DNA from: an uncultured Lachnospiraceae bacterium | GTDB taxonomy: Bacteria > Bacillota > Clostridia > Lachnospirales > Lachnospiraceae | Length of the DNA stretch: 64,000 bases | Assembly: GCA_934339135.1 (NCBI GenBank) | Contig: CAKRHP010000006.1 | Coordinates: 62,001-126,000 of the forward strand | Reading direction: 5' to 3' | In this document: positions 36,246 to 45,642 of the stretch, piece after piece | Layout: every line of letters begins with the position of its first letter | Numbering within the stretch: position 1 is the stretch's first letter | Made by a program: the position numbers and the translations under genes | Notes under the pieces: generated by a model | Database searches by the model: none | What the model was told of the DNA's origin: nothing | The model's input: the letters and a program-made list of their open reading frames with translations, nothing else

Positions 36246-36248
36246 GAT

Positions 36249-37046
36249 CTATTGTCCACTTGTAAATAACAACCGACATAATTCCATTTCCTGTTTTGTA
36301 TCACGGCTGTTAAAAAAAATAACATTTCCTTTCTCTTGTTTCGGATTCAAAAGCTCCTTTTGCGCAAGACGCCTCCTCATCTCTCTGGCAGTCCCCGGAC
36401 CACCATCATAAATGGTTACCTCTTCTCCTGCGATCTCCTGTATCACTTTTCTCACAAAAGGATAATGGGTACATCCTAACACAATGCCATCCACAGGTTC
36501 TTCCGAAACTTTTCCCAACAGCTCCTGCAAATATGTACGCAGATCTTCCCCCTCCAGATCTCCCCGTTCCACAAACTCCATGAGTCCCGGACACGGAAGA
36601 GGAACAATGCGGATCTGATCTTCATAGCACGCCATGAGTTTGTGAAATTTCTCCTGACGAATCGTCATAGGTGTTGCCATCACCACGATCCTTGCTCCCG
36701 GTTTTTGCACCGCTGCCGGTTTGATCGCCGGCTCAATTCCCACCAGAGGCAGCTCCGGATACATTTTACGAAGCACAGCAACTGCTGCACTCGTGGCCGT
36801 ATTACAAGCCACGACAATCCCTTTTGCCCCCCGCTGCATCAGTTCCTCTACATGTCGGATCGTCAGTTCCCGGATCACCTCCGTGGGCTTGGTACCGTAA
36901 GGCGCATTGGCAGAATCTCCGTAATATATAAAATCTTCATGCGGCATGACCTTTACCAGTTCCCGAAGCACACTGATTCCTCCCATGCCGGAATCAAAAA
37001 CACCGATGGGATGATTTCTCAATTCTTCCAGATTCTCTGTACTCAT
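36249..37046 (-). CDS. murI: Glutamate racemase
   Basis: The 265-residue enzyme supplies D-glutamate for peptidoglycan. Its two catalytic cysteines are in IVVACNTATSAA and IVLGCTHYPF, and IGVFDSGMGGISVLREL and YYGDSANAPYGTK are family signatures. The start at MSTENL, four bases after the ArsR stop and preceded by GGAGGAG, shows tight coupling to the upstream metal regulator, an unusual operon partner for a cell-wall gene. Confidence 0.95.
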   Translation of the reverse strand: MSTENLEELRNHPIGVFDSGMGGISVLRELVKVMPHEDFIYYGDSANAPYGTKPTEVIRELTIRHVEELMQRGAKGIVVACNTATSAAVAVLRKMYPELPLVGIEPAIKPAAVQKPGARIVVMATPMTIRQEKFHKLMACYEDQIRIVPLPCPGLMEFVERGDLEGEDLRTYLQELLGKVSEEPVDGIVLGCTHYPFVRKVIQEIAGEEVTIYDGGPGTAREMRRRLAQKELLNPKQEKGNVIFFNSRDTKQEMELCRLLFTSGQ

Positions 37047-37050
37047 CACA

Positions 37051-37419
37051 CTACTCCTCCTCGACATGTTCCAGTCCCTGATCAATGATCGCCCGGACAT
37101 GGGCATCTGCAAGAGAATAGAACACAGACTTTCCTTCCCTGCGGCTTCGAACCAGTTTATTCTGTTTCAAAATGCGAAGCTGATGAGAAACAGCTGACTG
37201 GGTCATATTTAATGCCGCCGCCAGATCGCACACGCACACCTCTGCCTCAAAAAGAACAAATAAAATACGGATTCTGGTAGAATCTCCAAACACCTTAAAC
37301 AGCTCTGCCAGATCATACAGCACTTCCTCCGGCGGCAGCTTTTCATTTACTATATTTAACAATTCCTGATGCACCTCAATACTGTCACAGCAGTCCAATG
37401 TAATGTGTTCATGTTTCAT
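37051..37419 (-). CDS. ArsR/SmtB family metal-responsive repressor
   Basis: The 122-residue winged-helix regulator has the recognition segment ALNMTQSAVSHQLRILKQNKL and the sensory-helix motif EVCVCDLAAAL, whose CxC matches the metal site of ArsR/CadC proteins. A His/Cys-rich N-terminus (KHEHITLDCCDS) could add ligands, as in CadC. C-terminal His residues (DAHVRAIIDQGLEHVEEE) may form a second, zinc-type site. It lies downstream of the P-type ATPase it presumably controls and has its own promoter. Confidence 0.9.
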   Translation of the reverse strand: MKHEHITLDCCDSIEVHQELLNIVNEKLPPEEVLYDLAELFKVFGDSTRIRILFVLFEAEVCVCDLAAALNMTQSAVSHQLRILKQNKLVRSRREGKSVFYSLADAHVRAIIDQGLEHVEEE

Positions 37420-37470
37420 AATATACAAATCCCCCTCCATTCCCACATAAGATAAAAGCCAATTACTATT

Positions 37471-37499
37471 AGTATGTAGGAATCAGAGAGGGATGTCAA
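37471..37499 (-). promoter_or_regulatory. Promoter of arsR-murI
   Basis: TTGACA and CATACT are separated by 17 bases on the minus strand. The -35 box touches the end of an AGACATGG/CCATGTCT inverted repeat that lies between the ATPase stop and this promoter. Confidence 0.5.
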
Positions 37500-37540
37500 G
37501 ACATGGTTTCCGTTGTCCATGTCTAAATAATATTCTATTT

Positions 37541-39412
37541 TTACAGTCTCTTCACAGATAACGCCCGGATGGCATTCAATACTGCGATCACCATAACTCC
37601 CACGTCGGCAAAGATTGCAGCCCACATGTTGGCAATACCCAGCGCACCCAGGATCAGGCAGATCACCTTAATACCAATGGCGAAATAAATGTTTTCATAA
37701 ACAATGCGGATACATTTTCTGGCAATTTTGATCGCCTTTGCAATCTTCATGGGATCATCATCCATCAATACAATATCCGCCGCCTCAATCGCCGCATCGG
37801 ATCCCATAGCTCCCATGGCAATACCGATATCTGCTCTGGAAAGCACCGGTGCATCGTTGATACCATCTCCGACAAACGCAAGCTTTTCTCTGGAACTCTG
37901 CCCGGCAAGAAGCTTCTCCACACCACTTACCTTATCTGCCGGAAGCAGCTCTGCATAATATTCAGAAATGCCCAGCTCTTTTGCCACATGTTCTGCTACG
38001 TTGCGGCGGTCACCGGTGAGCATTACGGTCTTGCGGATACCTGCTTTGTTCAATGCCTTGATCGCCGCTGCCGCTGTCGGCTTTGGCTGGTCAGAGATCA
38101 GAATACTTCCCGCAAAGGTCTGATCCACTGCCACATAAACAACAGTTCCGACTTCATTTAATTCCTTATAGGAAACACCAAGCTTTTTCATGAGCTTGTC
38201 GTTGCCAACGGATACTTCCTTTCCGTCAATCGCAGCCTTTACACCATTGCCGCTGATCTCCTCCACATCTGCAATGCGGTTCTTATCGATCACCTTGCCA
38301 TAAGCCTTCTGCAGACTGCGGCTGATCGGATGACTGGAATAGCTCTCTGCCAGTGCAGCATATTCCAGAAGCTGATCCTCGCTCATTCCCTCCGGATAGA
38401 TGGAGGATACCGCAAAGACACCCTGTGTCAGCGTACCTGTCTTATCAAAGACAACACAGCTCGTCTGTGCCAGTGTCTCCATATAATTGGAGCCCTTTAC
38501 CAGTACACCGGAACGGCTTGCCCCACCGATTCCCGCAAAGAAGCTGAGCGGAATACTGATAACCAGCGCACACGGACAGCTGATAACAAGAAATGTCAAT
38601 GCACGGAAGATCCACTCACCCCAGTTCGGTGCAATATGCAGGAACAAAATACTTACCAGCGGAGGCAGTACCGCCAGTGCCGCCGCACAGTAACATACGA
38701 TTGGTGTGTAATAGTGCGCAAATTTTGAAATAAAATTCTCAGAGCGTGACTTTCTGGAACTGGCATTTTCCACCATATCCAGAATCTTAGAAACCGTAGA
38801 CTCCCCAAACTCTTTGGTCGTTCTGATCCGAAGCACTCCTGTCATATTAATGCAGCCACTGACGATCTCATCATCAACCTCTGCTTCCCGCGGAAGGCTT
38901 TCTCCCGTCAGGGCACTGGTATTTAAGGTACTTTTTCCTTCAATGATCACACCATCGATCGGTACCTTCTCTCCCGGCTGTACCACGATCACGCTGCCAA
39001 TCGCAACCTCGTCCGGATCTACCTGCTCCAGTTCTCCGCTCTCCGTTTCCACATTGGCATAATCCGGACGGATATCCATAAGTTCGCTGATATTGCGACG
39101 GCTCTTGCCTACCGCATAACTCTGGAACAGTTCTCCGATCTGGTAAAAGATCATAACGGCAACGCCCTCGGTATAATCCCCCAATGCGATTGCTCCAATG
39201 GTTGCCACCGCCATCAAAAAGTTCTCATCAAACACCTGACGGTTCATAATACCCTTTACAGCCTTACGCAGGATATCATAACCGATCACCAGATAAGGAA
39301 CCATAAATAAGGCAAACCGGATATATCCATCTACCGGCAGCAACGAGATCAGCCCCACCAATGCAACCGCTATGATAATACGGATCAGAGCCTTTTTTTG
39401 TTTCTTTGTCAT
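37541..39412 (-). CDS. cadA: P1B-type heavy-metal-exporting ATPase
   Basis: The 623-residue pump has the metal-site CPC in VISCPCALVISIPLSF, the phosphorylation site VVFDKTGTLTQG, the TGES motif (LTGESLPREAEV), the HP motif (SSHPISRSL) and the hinge GDGINDAPVL. CPC plus these flanks fits the Zn/Cd/Pb (ZntA/CadA) group. It lacks the usual N-terminal HMA domain; that domain is encoded separately by the preceding gene. It would expel zinc, cadmium or related ions, under control of the ArsR protein encoded behind it. Confidence 0.92.
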   Translation of the reverse strand: MTKKQKKALIRIIIAVALVGLISLLPVDGYIRFALFMVPYLVIGYDILRKAVKGIMNRQVFDENFLMAVATIGAIALGDYTEGVAVMIFYQIGELFQSYAVGKSRRNISELMDIRPDYANVETESGELEQVDPDEVAIGSVIVVQPGEKVPIDGVIIEGKSTLNTSALTGESLPREAEVDDEIVSGCINMTGVLRIRTTKEFGESTVSKILDMVENASSRKSRSENFISKFAHYYTPIVCYCAAALAVLPPLVSILFLHIAPNWGEWIFRALTFLVISCPCALVISIPLSFFAGIGGASRSGVLVKGSNYMETLAQTSCVVFDKTGTLTQGVFAVSSIYPEGMSEDQLLEYAALAESYSSHPISRSLQKAYGKVIDKNRIADVEEISGNGVKAAIDGKEVSVGNDKLMKKLGVSYKELNEVGTVVYVAVDQTFAGSILISDQPKPTAAAAIKALNKAGIRKTVMLTGDRRNVAEHVAKELGISEYYAELLPADKVSGVEKLLAGQSSREKLAFVGDGINDAPVLSRADIGIAMGAMGSDAAIEAADIVLMDDDPMKIAKAIKIARKCIRIVYENIYFAIGIKVICLILGALGIANMWAAIFADVGVMVIAVLNAIRALSVKRL

Positions 39413-39452
39413 AGATTCACACTCCTTCCTACGAATCGCTTTTTAACAGCGA

Positions 39453-39671
39453 TTACAGGAAGATCTCGCAGTCATCTTCCACTTTCTTGCAATTTTTTAA
39501 TACATCCTGCATCACGGCCTTTGGCTCAGCACTTTCCTCAAACTCAACAGACATCTTTAATGTCATAAAGTTTACGACAGCATCCTTTACACCATCGGTA
39601 GCCTTTGCAGCCTCTTCCATCTTATTCGCACAGTTTGCACAGTCAACCTCAATCTTATACGTCTTCTTCAT
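39453..39671 (-). CDS. Free-standing HMA metal-binding protein
   Basis: The 72-residue ferredoxin-like HMA domain carries the metal-binding motif DCANCANKMEE (CxxC). Stand-alone HMA proteins act as chaperones that deliver metal to ATPases; this one directly precedes a pump that has no HMA domain of its own, so the two probably work as a split pair. The acidic C-terminus (KKVEDDCEIFL) adds another Cys. It is the first gene after a strong promoter and operator. Confidence 0.88.
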   Translation of the reverse strand: MKKTYKIEVDCANCANKMEEAAKATDGVKDAVVNFMTLKMSVEFEESAEPKAVMQDVLKNCKKVEDDCEIFL

Positions 39672-39713
39672 AATGATTTCCATCCTTTCAAAAATATATG
39701 TTTGCTTTCTTCA

Positions 39714-39736
39714 TCATATGAACAATCATTCATGTG
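39714..39736 (-). promoter_or_regulatory. ArsR/CadC-type operator of the metal efflux genes
   Basis: CATATGAA and TTCATGTG form an imperfect palindrome around CAATCA, the pattern of ArsR/SmtB operators (ATATGAACA-type half sites). It sits just past the -10 box. Confidence 0.65.
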
Positions 39737-39745
39737 TTTGATTCT

Positions 39746-39773
39746 ATTGTACCAAATCTTTTCCATATGTCAA
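39746..39773 (-). promoter_or_regulatory. Promoter of the HMA protein and ATPase genes
   Basis: A perfect TTGACA is followed after 16 bases by TACAAT, directly upstream of the palindromic operator. Confidence 0.65.
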
Positions 39774-39787
39774 TACATAAAAGTAAA

Positions 39788-39831
39788 AAATCAAAGGGAA
39801 TGTCTCATTCCAGTGGAGTGAAACATTCCCT
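39788..39831 (-). terminator. Terminator after the hydrogenase-like gene
   Basis: AGGGAATGT pairs with ACATTCCCT through an extended, slightly mismatched stem; TTGATTTTTT follows on the minus strand. Confidence 0.75.
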
Positions 39832-39856
39832 GATACCGTTCTATTGATTCATTTGA

Positions 39857-41302
39857 TTAGCGGTGCTGTTCAAATGCACTCAGATCATAGTTTTTAAGAT
39901 TATCAGTAATACTTCTGTCATCTGCCTCATCGATCAGCTTATCACGAACCTTCTTGGTCTTCATCGGATCCGCATGACCACTTGGACCGCCCACACAGCC
40001 GCCCTCACAGATCATACCCTCGACAAAATCCTCCGGAAGTCTTCCGGCCTTCAGCAAAAGCATTGCCTTTTTACATTCCATGGCCCCATTTGCCTTGAAT
40101 ACCTTGGCATCTACTTCCTGATCTGTCTCTTTCATATATTCCAGTACGGAAGCAGTTACACCACCGGCATTACCGTAACGCTTACCATAGGTACTTGACT
40201 CCTGATACTCGTTTGGAGCCGGCTCCAGCTCAATGTCTTTTGCTTTCATAATGGCACGGATCTCGCTGTAGGTAAGAACAGCATCTGCATTGCCCTCGAT
40301 CTGCTGGTCTACAACCTCTGACTTCTTACCGATGCATGGACCGATAAATACGGTATAGCAGTCAGGCTCCTTTGCCTTGAGCATTCTGGAGATCATACAC
40401 ATTGGTGAAACTGTGGTGGAGATCAGATCTGCCTGCTCCGGATAATGCTTGCGGATCATATTCACAAATGCCGGACAGCAGGATGTGGTCTTCTTCTCCC
40501 CTGCATGATATGCTTCCAGCCACTCCTCAGCCTCGCTCTGTGTGGTCATATCTCCACCGAGACCAACCTCGATCATGTCAGCAAAGCCAACCTTCTGCAA
40601 AGCGATCTTCCAGCTCTCCATAGTAATGTCAGGACCAAACTGTCCCTCTGTCGCAGGAGCTACCATACCATAAACCTTCTTGCCTGCCTTCAGCGCACCG
40701 ATCACATCCAGAATGAATGTCTTGGAGCCGATGGCACCAAACGGACATTTGTGGATACAGTGGCCACAACGGATACACTTGCTCTCATCAATAACGGAAA
40801 TACCAAGATCATTGTATGTAATAGCATCTACCGGACATGCGAACTTACATGGACGTTTCAGATGAGCGATAGCATTGTAAGGACATGCCTTTGCACACAT
40901 ACCGCACTCTTTACATTTATTGGCATCAATGTGGGAACGCTTCTCTCCCGGGCTGATGGCACCGAACTTACATGCATTCACACATGCCTTGCCAAGACAG
41001 TTCTGACAATTGTCCGTTACAACATAACTGGAAATCGGACAGTCCTCACATGCGGAAGAAATAACCTGTACGACATTTCCATTGTCCTCCGGACCAGGAG
41101 CTTTCCCTTCTGCCAGACGAATACGCTGACGGATGATCTCGCGCTCTTTATAAACGCAGCAACGGAACTGCGGTGTTGGTCCGGGTATCATCTTGCGTGG
41201 CAGGTGATCTCTTTCCTCCTCCAGAGTGCCCTCAAAGGCCAGCTTTGCCACCTCATAAAGTACATCATGCTTGATCCTAATCACATTTTCATCTGCAAAC
41301 AT
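39857..41302 (-). CDS. Monomeric [FeFe]-hydrogenase-like iron-sulfur protein
   Basis: The 481-residue protein has ferredoxin-type cluster motifs at residues about 85-190 (CQNCLGKACVNAC, CKECGMCAKACP, CIRCGHCIHKCP) and an H-cluster domain. The three H-cluster signatures are TSCCPAF (Cys275, Cys276), GPCIGKKSE (Cys323) and GMICEGGCVGGP (Cys432, Cys436), so all H-cluster cysteines and the proton-transfer Cys are kept. The usual MPC Met and the third motif are altered, as in the less studied group B or D enzymes. It may evolve or sense H2. No maturases lie nearby. The start at MFADEN follows AAGGAGAG. Confidence 0.88.
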   Translation of the reverse strand: MFADENVIRIKHDVLYEVAKLAFEGTLEEERDHLPRKMIPGPTPQFRCCVYKEREIIRQRIRLAEGKAPGPEDNGNVVQVISSACEDCPISSYVVTDNCQNCLGKACVNACKFGAISPGEKRSHIDANKCKECGMCAKACPYNAIAHLKRPCKFACPVDAITYNDLGISVIDESKCIRCGHCIHKCPFGAIGSKTFILDVIGALKAGKKVYGMVAPATEGQFGPDITMESWKIALQKVGFADMIEVGLGGDMTTQSEAEEWLEAYHAGEKKTTSCCPAFVNMIRKHYPEQADLISTTVSPMCMISRMLKAKEPDCYTVFIGPCIGKKSEVVDQQIEGNADAVLTYSEIRAIMKAKDIELEPAPNEYQESSTYGKRYGNAGGVTASVLEYMKETDQEVDAKVFKANGAMECKKAMLLLKAGRLPEDFVEGMICEGGCVGGPSGHADPMKTKKVRDKLIDEADDRSITDNLKNYDLSAFEQHR

Positions 41303-41457
41303 TTTTTCTCTCCTTATTTTGTCAGTTTGTGTACATAGATTTCTTGATCGGATCCTTTCCGCCAAAAAATGGTCAGAATGATCCCTTGGAGATAGTATAA
41401 CATAGATTTGCCGATAATGAAATTATTTTTCTATAAAGTTTTTTAATTGATATTTTT

Positions 41458-42480
41458 TCATCTTTGACCAATCTTCAGATTTGGCACTGCATTCAGATCC
41501 AGACCATGACGTGTCCCTGCCATATACTCATAATACCCCTGTGATGCGATCATTGCCGCATTGTCGGTACAGTAAACCGGTGACGGATAGCAAAGTCCTA
41601 GTCCTGCCTCATCACATGCCTGTTTCATGGCTTCACGGAGTGCTGAGTTGGAAGCCACACCGCCTGCCACGGCAATCCGCTTTTCTCCCAGCTTTTTGGC
41701 TGCACCAACGGCTCTGCCCACCAGCACATCAACGACTGCCTGCTGGAAGGATGCCGCCACATCTGCCCGGTTTACTTCAATGCCCTTCATCTCGCATCCA
41801 TTGAGATAATTTAAAACGGCTGATTTTACGCCGGAAAAGCTGAAATCATACTCACAGCCATCAATTTTGGCCCGGGGAAACTCAATGGCATGGGGATTTC
41901 CCTCCTTTGCCAGCTTGTCAATCTTTGGTCCACCCGGATATCCCAGACCAATGGCTCTGGCAACCTTATCAAATGCCTCTCCTGCGGCATCATCATGAGT
42001 GTAGCCGATAATCTCGAATTTGCCATACTCCAGCACACGGACCAGATGGGTATGACCTCCGGATACCACAAGACACAGAAACGGTGGCTCCAGATCCGGA
42101 TGCTCCAGATAATTTGCTGCAATATGCCCCTCGATATGATGCACGCCCACCAGAGGCTTTCCTGCCGCATACGCAATTGCCTTTGCCGCACCGACACCAA
42201 CGAGAAGTGCCCCGACCAGTCCCGGTCCGTACGTCACGCTGACTGCATCGATCTCATTCAGCGTAACCTTGGCATCCGTCAGTGCCTGCTCAATCACCTG
42301 ATTGATCCGTTCTACATGTTTACGGGAAGCAATCTCCGGCACCACTCCTCCATATAATGTATGAATATCAATCTGAGAGGAGATTACATTGGACATTACC
42401 GTTCTGCCGTTTTTTACTACGGAGGCTGCCGTCTCATCGCAGGAGCTCTCAATTCCCAATATCAATACGTCTTTTCCCAT
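41458..42480 (-). CDS. tsaD: tRNA N6-threonylcarbamoyladenosine transferase TsaD
   Basis: The 340-residue ASKHA-fold enzyme transfers the threonylcarbamoyl group to A37 of ANN-decoding tRNAs. Motifs include [27 protein letters not shown] with metal-binding [29 protein letters not shown] and [14 protein letters not shown]. It works with TsaB and TsaE, which are encoded a few kilobases upstream on the same strand. The start at MGKDVL follows AAAGG. Confidence 0.96.
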   Translation of the reverse strand: MGKDVLILGIESSCDETAASVVKNGRTVMSNVISSQIDIHTLYGGVVPEIASRKHVERINQVIEQALTDAKVTLNEIDAVSVTYGPGLVGALLVGVGAAKAIAYAAGKPLVGVHHIEGHIAANYLEHPDLEPPFLCLVVSGGHTHLVRVLEYGKFEIIGYTHDDAAGEAFDKVARAIGLGYPGGPKIDKLAKEGNPHAIEFPRAKIDGCEYDFSFSGVKSAVLNYLNGCEMKGIEVNRADVAASFQQAVVDVLVGRAVGAAKKLGEKRIAVAGGVASNSALREAMKQACDEAGLGLCYPSPVYCTDNAAMIASQGYYEYMAGTRHGLDLNAVPNLKIGQR

Positions 42481-42526
42481 GATTCTAACCAAACCTTTCT
42501 CACATATTTTCCTGTAAATTATCAAA

Positions 42527-42556
42527 GAAGAAAGGATGACACTGCATCCCTTCTTC
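42527..42556 (-). terminator. Probable terminator between the membrane-anchored protein gene and tsaD
   Basis: GAAGAAGGGATG pairs with CATCCTTTCTTC around a short loop and is followed by TTTGAT on the minus strand. The modest T run suggests partial termination. Confidence 0.5.
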
Positions 42557-42579
42557 TCCCTTTTTCCATTTCATTCTGA

Positions 42580-43182
42580 CTACTTTTCAGCCTCTGCAGC
42601 AGTAATCTGCTTCCACCCAAGGATCTTCCATCGTCCTTTACTGTCCTTTCGACAAATATATTCGGCATAGGATTCTGTTGTTTTGGATTTTTTGGAGGTT
42701 TCCAGCACCGATGCAACCAAAGTTGCTTCCTCTCTTCCATCGACCTCTGCATATTTGACCTGATCATCCTCCTGCACAATATAGGAAGAAATAAAATTTT
42801 TCGCATCGTCAAACGTCTTAATATCTTTCTTTAAAGCCTGATACATCTCCTCCTCGGAATTCCCTTTGTGTTTCAGAAATTCTTCATCATAAAGCAGACG
42901 AAGCTGCTGATATAATGCCTTCCGGTCTTTTTCCTTCATGTTGGTATTGTACATACATTTGTTGATACGCCAAAACAGCTTTACAACTTCCGTAGGAGTG
43001 CCGGGATATTCCAGATCCAGATCCTTTGCCAGAAGCTTGCCTACCTCGGTCTTAGGTAAACTGTCTTCTCCCTTTTCCTCTGCCTCTTTCTGCTGATAAA
43101 CACGAACTCCGGCAAAAATCAGCACCGCTGCTGCAACAACTACTACAAACACGATCAAAATCTTTTTTGTCATTTTGTCCAT
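42580..43182 (-). CDS. Membrane-anchored protein of unknown function (possibly DUF6715)
   Basis: The 200-residue protein has one N-terminal membrane helix (ILIVFVVVVAAAVLIFAGV) with a basic cytosolic start, then an extracellular alpha/beta domain that contains TPTEVVKLFWRINKCMYN and a C-terminal GRWKILGWKQIT strand pair. It resembles uncharacterised Lachnospiraceae proteins often labelled DUF6715; I am not certain of the number. The start is ATG after AGGTGACGATC, five bases past the rnz stop, so it is co-transcribed with rnz. Confidence 0.65.
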   Translation of the reverse strand: MDKMTKKILIVFVVVVAAAVLIFAGVRVYQQKEAEEKGEDSLPKTEVGKLLAKDLDLEYPGTPTEVVKLFWRINKCMYNTNMKEKDRKALYQQLRLLYDEEFLKHKGNSEEEMYQALKKDIKTFDDAKNFISSYIVQEDDQVKYAEVDGREEATLVASVLETSKKSKTTESYAEYICRKDSKGRWKILGWKQITAAEAEK

Positions 43183-43187
43183 GATCG

Positions 43188-44111
43188 TCACCTCTCCTCC
43201 TCTTCATCGATGAAATCCAGAGTTTTGCTCCACTTATCCCTTGCAGCATGTGCATGCGGAAAGATTTTTTTCACTTCCTTCATATAATCCTCCGGATGCA
43301 GCATGGATGGACTGTAATGTGTCAGCCACATTTCCTGCACGCCCGCTTTCTTCGCAAGTCTCGCTGCCTCGTACATTGTCATATGTTTAAATTCTGCTGC
43401 TTTTTTCTGTTTTTCGCGATCCCCATACATCCCCTCACAGATGAACAAGTCAGATCTCGACGCATTCTCTGCGATAATATCCATCGGTCTTGTATCAGTA
43501 CAATATGTAAGCTTAATCCCTTTTCTGGCTGGTCCGATCACCATATCCGGAGTATAAATCCGCCCGTCCTGTTCTATGGTTTCTCCCTTCTGCAAACGAC
43601 TCCACAACTTTAACGGAACCTCATTAGCCTTTGCAAGTTCCGGATGAAACTTTCCTCCTCGCGGCACGGTAATCGTGTATCCATAGCAGGTGACATTGTG
43701 ATTGACCCGGAAGGCTCTGATATGATAGCCATTTACTTCCAGATCCTGCTCCTTCTCACTGAGTTCTATAAATTGAATCGGAAAGGGAAGCCCCGGCGCA
43801 ATAACGCGCAATGCGTTGACTGTTTTTTCCAGCCCCCTCGGTCCGATCATAGTGACCGGACGAGTCCGGTCGGAGTTGCCCATAGACAAAAGAAGCCCCG
43901 GCAGGCCGCTGATATGATCTCCGTGGTAATGGGTAAAGCAGATCGTATCAATCGGATTGACACTCCATCCCTTCTCGCGAATTGCGATCTGCGTGCCCTC
44001 CCCACAATCCACCAGAAGGCTGCTGCCCTCCAGACGGGTCATCGCGGCCGTGAGCCACCGCCCCGGCAGCGGCATCATTCCGCTGGTTCCCAATAAACAT
44101 ACATCTAACAT
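43188..44111 (-). CDS. rnz: Ribonuclease Z
   Basis: The 307-residue metallo-beta-lactamase-fold nuclease trims tRNA 3' ends. It shows the zinc motif FTHYHGDHISGLPGLL, CGEGTQIAIRE, the FRVNHNVTCYGYTI His and a C-terminal LTHYSPSM His. The length matches the short RNase Z form. The neighbouring tsa genes give the cluster a tRNA-maturation theme. Confidence 0.93.
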   Translation of the reverse strand: MLDVCLLGTSGMMPLPGRWLTAAMTRLEGSSLLVDCGEGTQIAIREKGWSVNPIDTICFTHYHGDHISGLPGLLLSMGNSDRTRPVTMIGPRGLEKTVNALRVIAPGLPFPIQFIELSEKEQDLEVNGYHIRAFRVNHNVTCYGYTITVPRGGKFHPELAKANEVPLKLWSRLQKGETIEQDGRIYTPDMVIGPARKGIKLTYCTDTRPMDIIAENASRSDLFICEGMYGDREKQKKAAEFKHMTMYEAARLAKKAGVQEMWLTHYSPSMLHPEDYMKEVKKIFPHAHAARDKWSKTLDFIDEEEER

Positions 44112-44155
44112 AATCCACCTCTTCTCATCTCTGAAAGAATCCGTGGACTATTGTA

Positions 44156-44374
44156 TCACAATTCAGTTGCTTCTGTCACCATTGGTGGTGTAACAAATTT
44201 CTTCACCATTTCATCATAGCAGTCCTCGCAAAGCAGAAACGAATGAATCTCTCCATCCCGTTTTGAAAAGTATCCCCACTGTTTTTTTCCTTCAAAGACA
44301 TCCTCTCTCAAAATGCCATTTTCGTATTTCAGCATGCGTCCGCATCCATTACAAAATAATTTTTTCTCTGCCAT
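44156..44374 (-). CDS. Small CxxC zinc-binding protein
   Basis: The 72-residue protein has two CxxC pairs, FCNGCGRML and LCEDCYDEM, bracketing a beta-rich middle (EDVFEGKKQWGYFSKRDGE). This is a treble-clef or rubredoxin-like zinc knuckle found in many Firmicute genomes without a known role. GGGAGG precedes the chosen ATG. It lies between rimI and rnz on the same strand. Confidence 0.65.
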   Translation of the reverse strand: MAEKKLFCNGCGRMLKYENGILREDVFEGKKQWGYFSKRDGEIHSFLLCEDCYDEMVKKFVTPPMVTEATEL

Positions 44375-44485
44375 CTTTATCCTCCCGTCCTCCACAGTCA
44401 GACCACTGCTGCTTCATTTTCTTTTCTTACAAAAAGTATATCCTGTCCCGGCATCTCTGTACAGTGGAAAACAAAGGAAACATTT

Positions 44486-44920
44486 TTATAAATTCTTCCG
44501 CATGATCACGGCATGCTCCTGCGGATCCCTGTAATAGTTTTTGCGAAGAGACATCCGCTGAAAGCCGAATTTAATATACAATCCAATTGCCGCCTCATTG
44601 CTCTCTCTCACCTCCAACAGGATCTGCTCTGCACCCTTGCCGGCGCATTCCTGAAATGCCTGATATAAAAGTGCTCCTGCAATCCCCTCCCGACGGTGAG
44701 CCGGATCCACAACGATATTGCACAGATCTGCTGTTTCAAAAGAACACCAGAGTACACAGCTTCCCACAACAGCATCATCCTGTAACGCAGTCAGATAAAT
44801 CTTATCCTCATCCTGCAGATGATCCATATAATCCTGCTCACTCCAGGGATGAGCAAAATTTTCTCTCTGCAATGCGGCTACCGCTGGCGCCTCCGCCATC
44901 TCCATATGTTTAATTTGCAT
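44486..44920 (-). CDS. rimI: Ribosomal protein S18 alanine N-acetyltransferase
   Basis: The 144-residue GNAT enzyme has the acetyl-CoA loop in DPAHRREGIAGALLY and the ILLEVRESNEAAIGLYIKFGF segment that defines RimI, with a C-terminal NYYRDPQEHAVIM strand. It would acetylate the N-terminus of S18; in this family the gene usually follows tsaB, as here, with an overlap of 11 bases. Confidence 0.92.
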   Translation of the reverse strand: MQIKHMEMAEAPAVAALQRENFAHPWSEQDYMDHLQDEDKIYLTALQDDAVVGSCVLWCSFETADLCNIVVDPAHRREGIAGALLYQAFQECAGKGAEQILLEVRESNEAAIGLYIKFGFQRMSLRKNYYRDPQEHAVIMRKNL

Positions 44921-45617
44921 TTAACTTTTCTTCTCTTTCTCGCTCTGCCTGAGATTTTCGCAGATAAACCGGCCGGTGTTCTGCGGCAGTTTCTATCCTG
45001 CCCTGATGATAATAACACTCACCCAATGCCGCCACCGCTGCTGCTCTCTGTCTCGACAAATGACATGGTGCAAACTGATACTCATTCACAGCCTCCTCCC
45101 GGATGATCTCCTCATAAACCGGCACGCCGTCTCCAAGGAAATGAACCTTTACCGGGTATTTTGCCAGTTCCTTCAATAAATCATGAATATCCATGGCACA
45201 CTGATCGATCACAGAAATCAGTCCTCCCTCCCGCATCTCATAAACCCCGGTATAAACCTGATTTCTCCGGGCATCCATAATGGGACAGATAAAGCCGTCC
45301 GCCTCTGCAAGCTGATAAGCAAGTCCCTCCAGCGTCGGAACCGGAATGATCGGCTTGTCCAACACAAGGCCAAGTCCCTTTACGGTAGCCGACCCGATAC
45401 GGAGTCCGGTAAAGGATCCCGGCCCTGCTGCCACTGCTATGGCATCCAATTTCTCCAGAGGAATCCCTGCATAATCCACAACCTGCTTTATCATAGGAAG
45501 TAATGTCTGGGAATGGGTCTGCTTATTATTTACTGTGAACTCTGCCACGATCGCATCCCCGGACAATATCGCTGCCGATGCCACCAGACCAGAGCTGTCC
45601 ACGCCTAATATCTTCAT
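44910..45617 (-). CDS. tsaB: TsaB, t6A-complex scaffold
   Basis: The 235-residue inactive ASKHA homologue partners TsaD. Visible motifs are ILGVDSSGLVASAAIL, SQTLLPMIKQVV and IAVAAGPGSFTGLRIGSATVKGL. It lies between tsaE and rimI with very small gaps, a conserved order in Firmicutes. Confidence 0.94.
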   Translation of the reverse strand: MKILGVDSSGLVASAAILSGDAIVAEFTVNNKQTHSQTLLPMIKQVVDYAGIPLEKLDAIAVAAGPGSFTGLRIGSATVKGLGLVLDKPIIPVPTLEGLAYQLAEADGFICPIMDARRNQVYTGVYEMREGGLISVIDQCAMDIHDLLKELAKYPVKVHFLGDGVPVYEEIIREEAVNEYQFAPCHLSRQRAAAVAALGECYYHQGRIETAAEHRPVYLRKSQAEREREEKLNAN

Positions 45618-45642
45618 CTTCTATCACGCCTTTCTGATTAAA

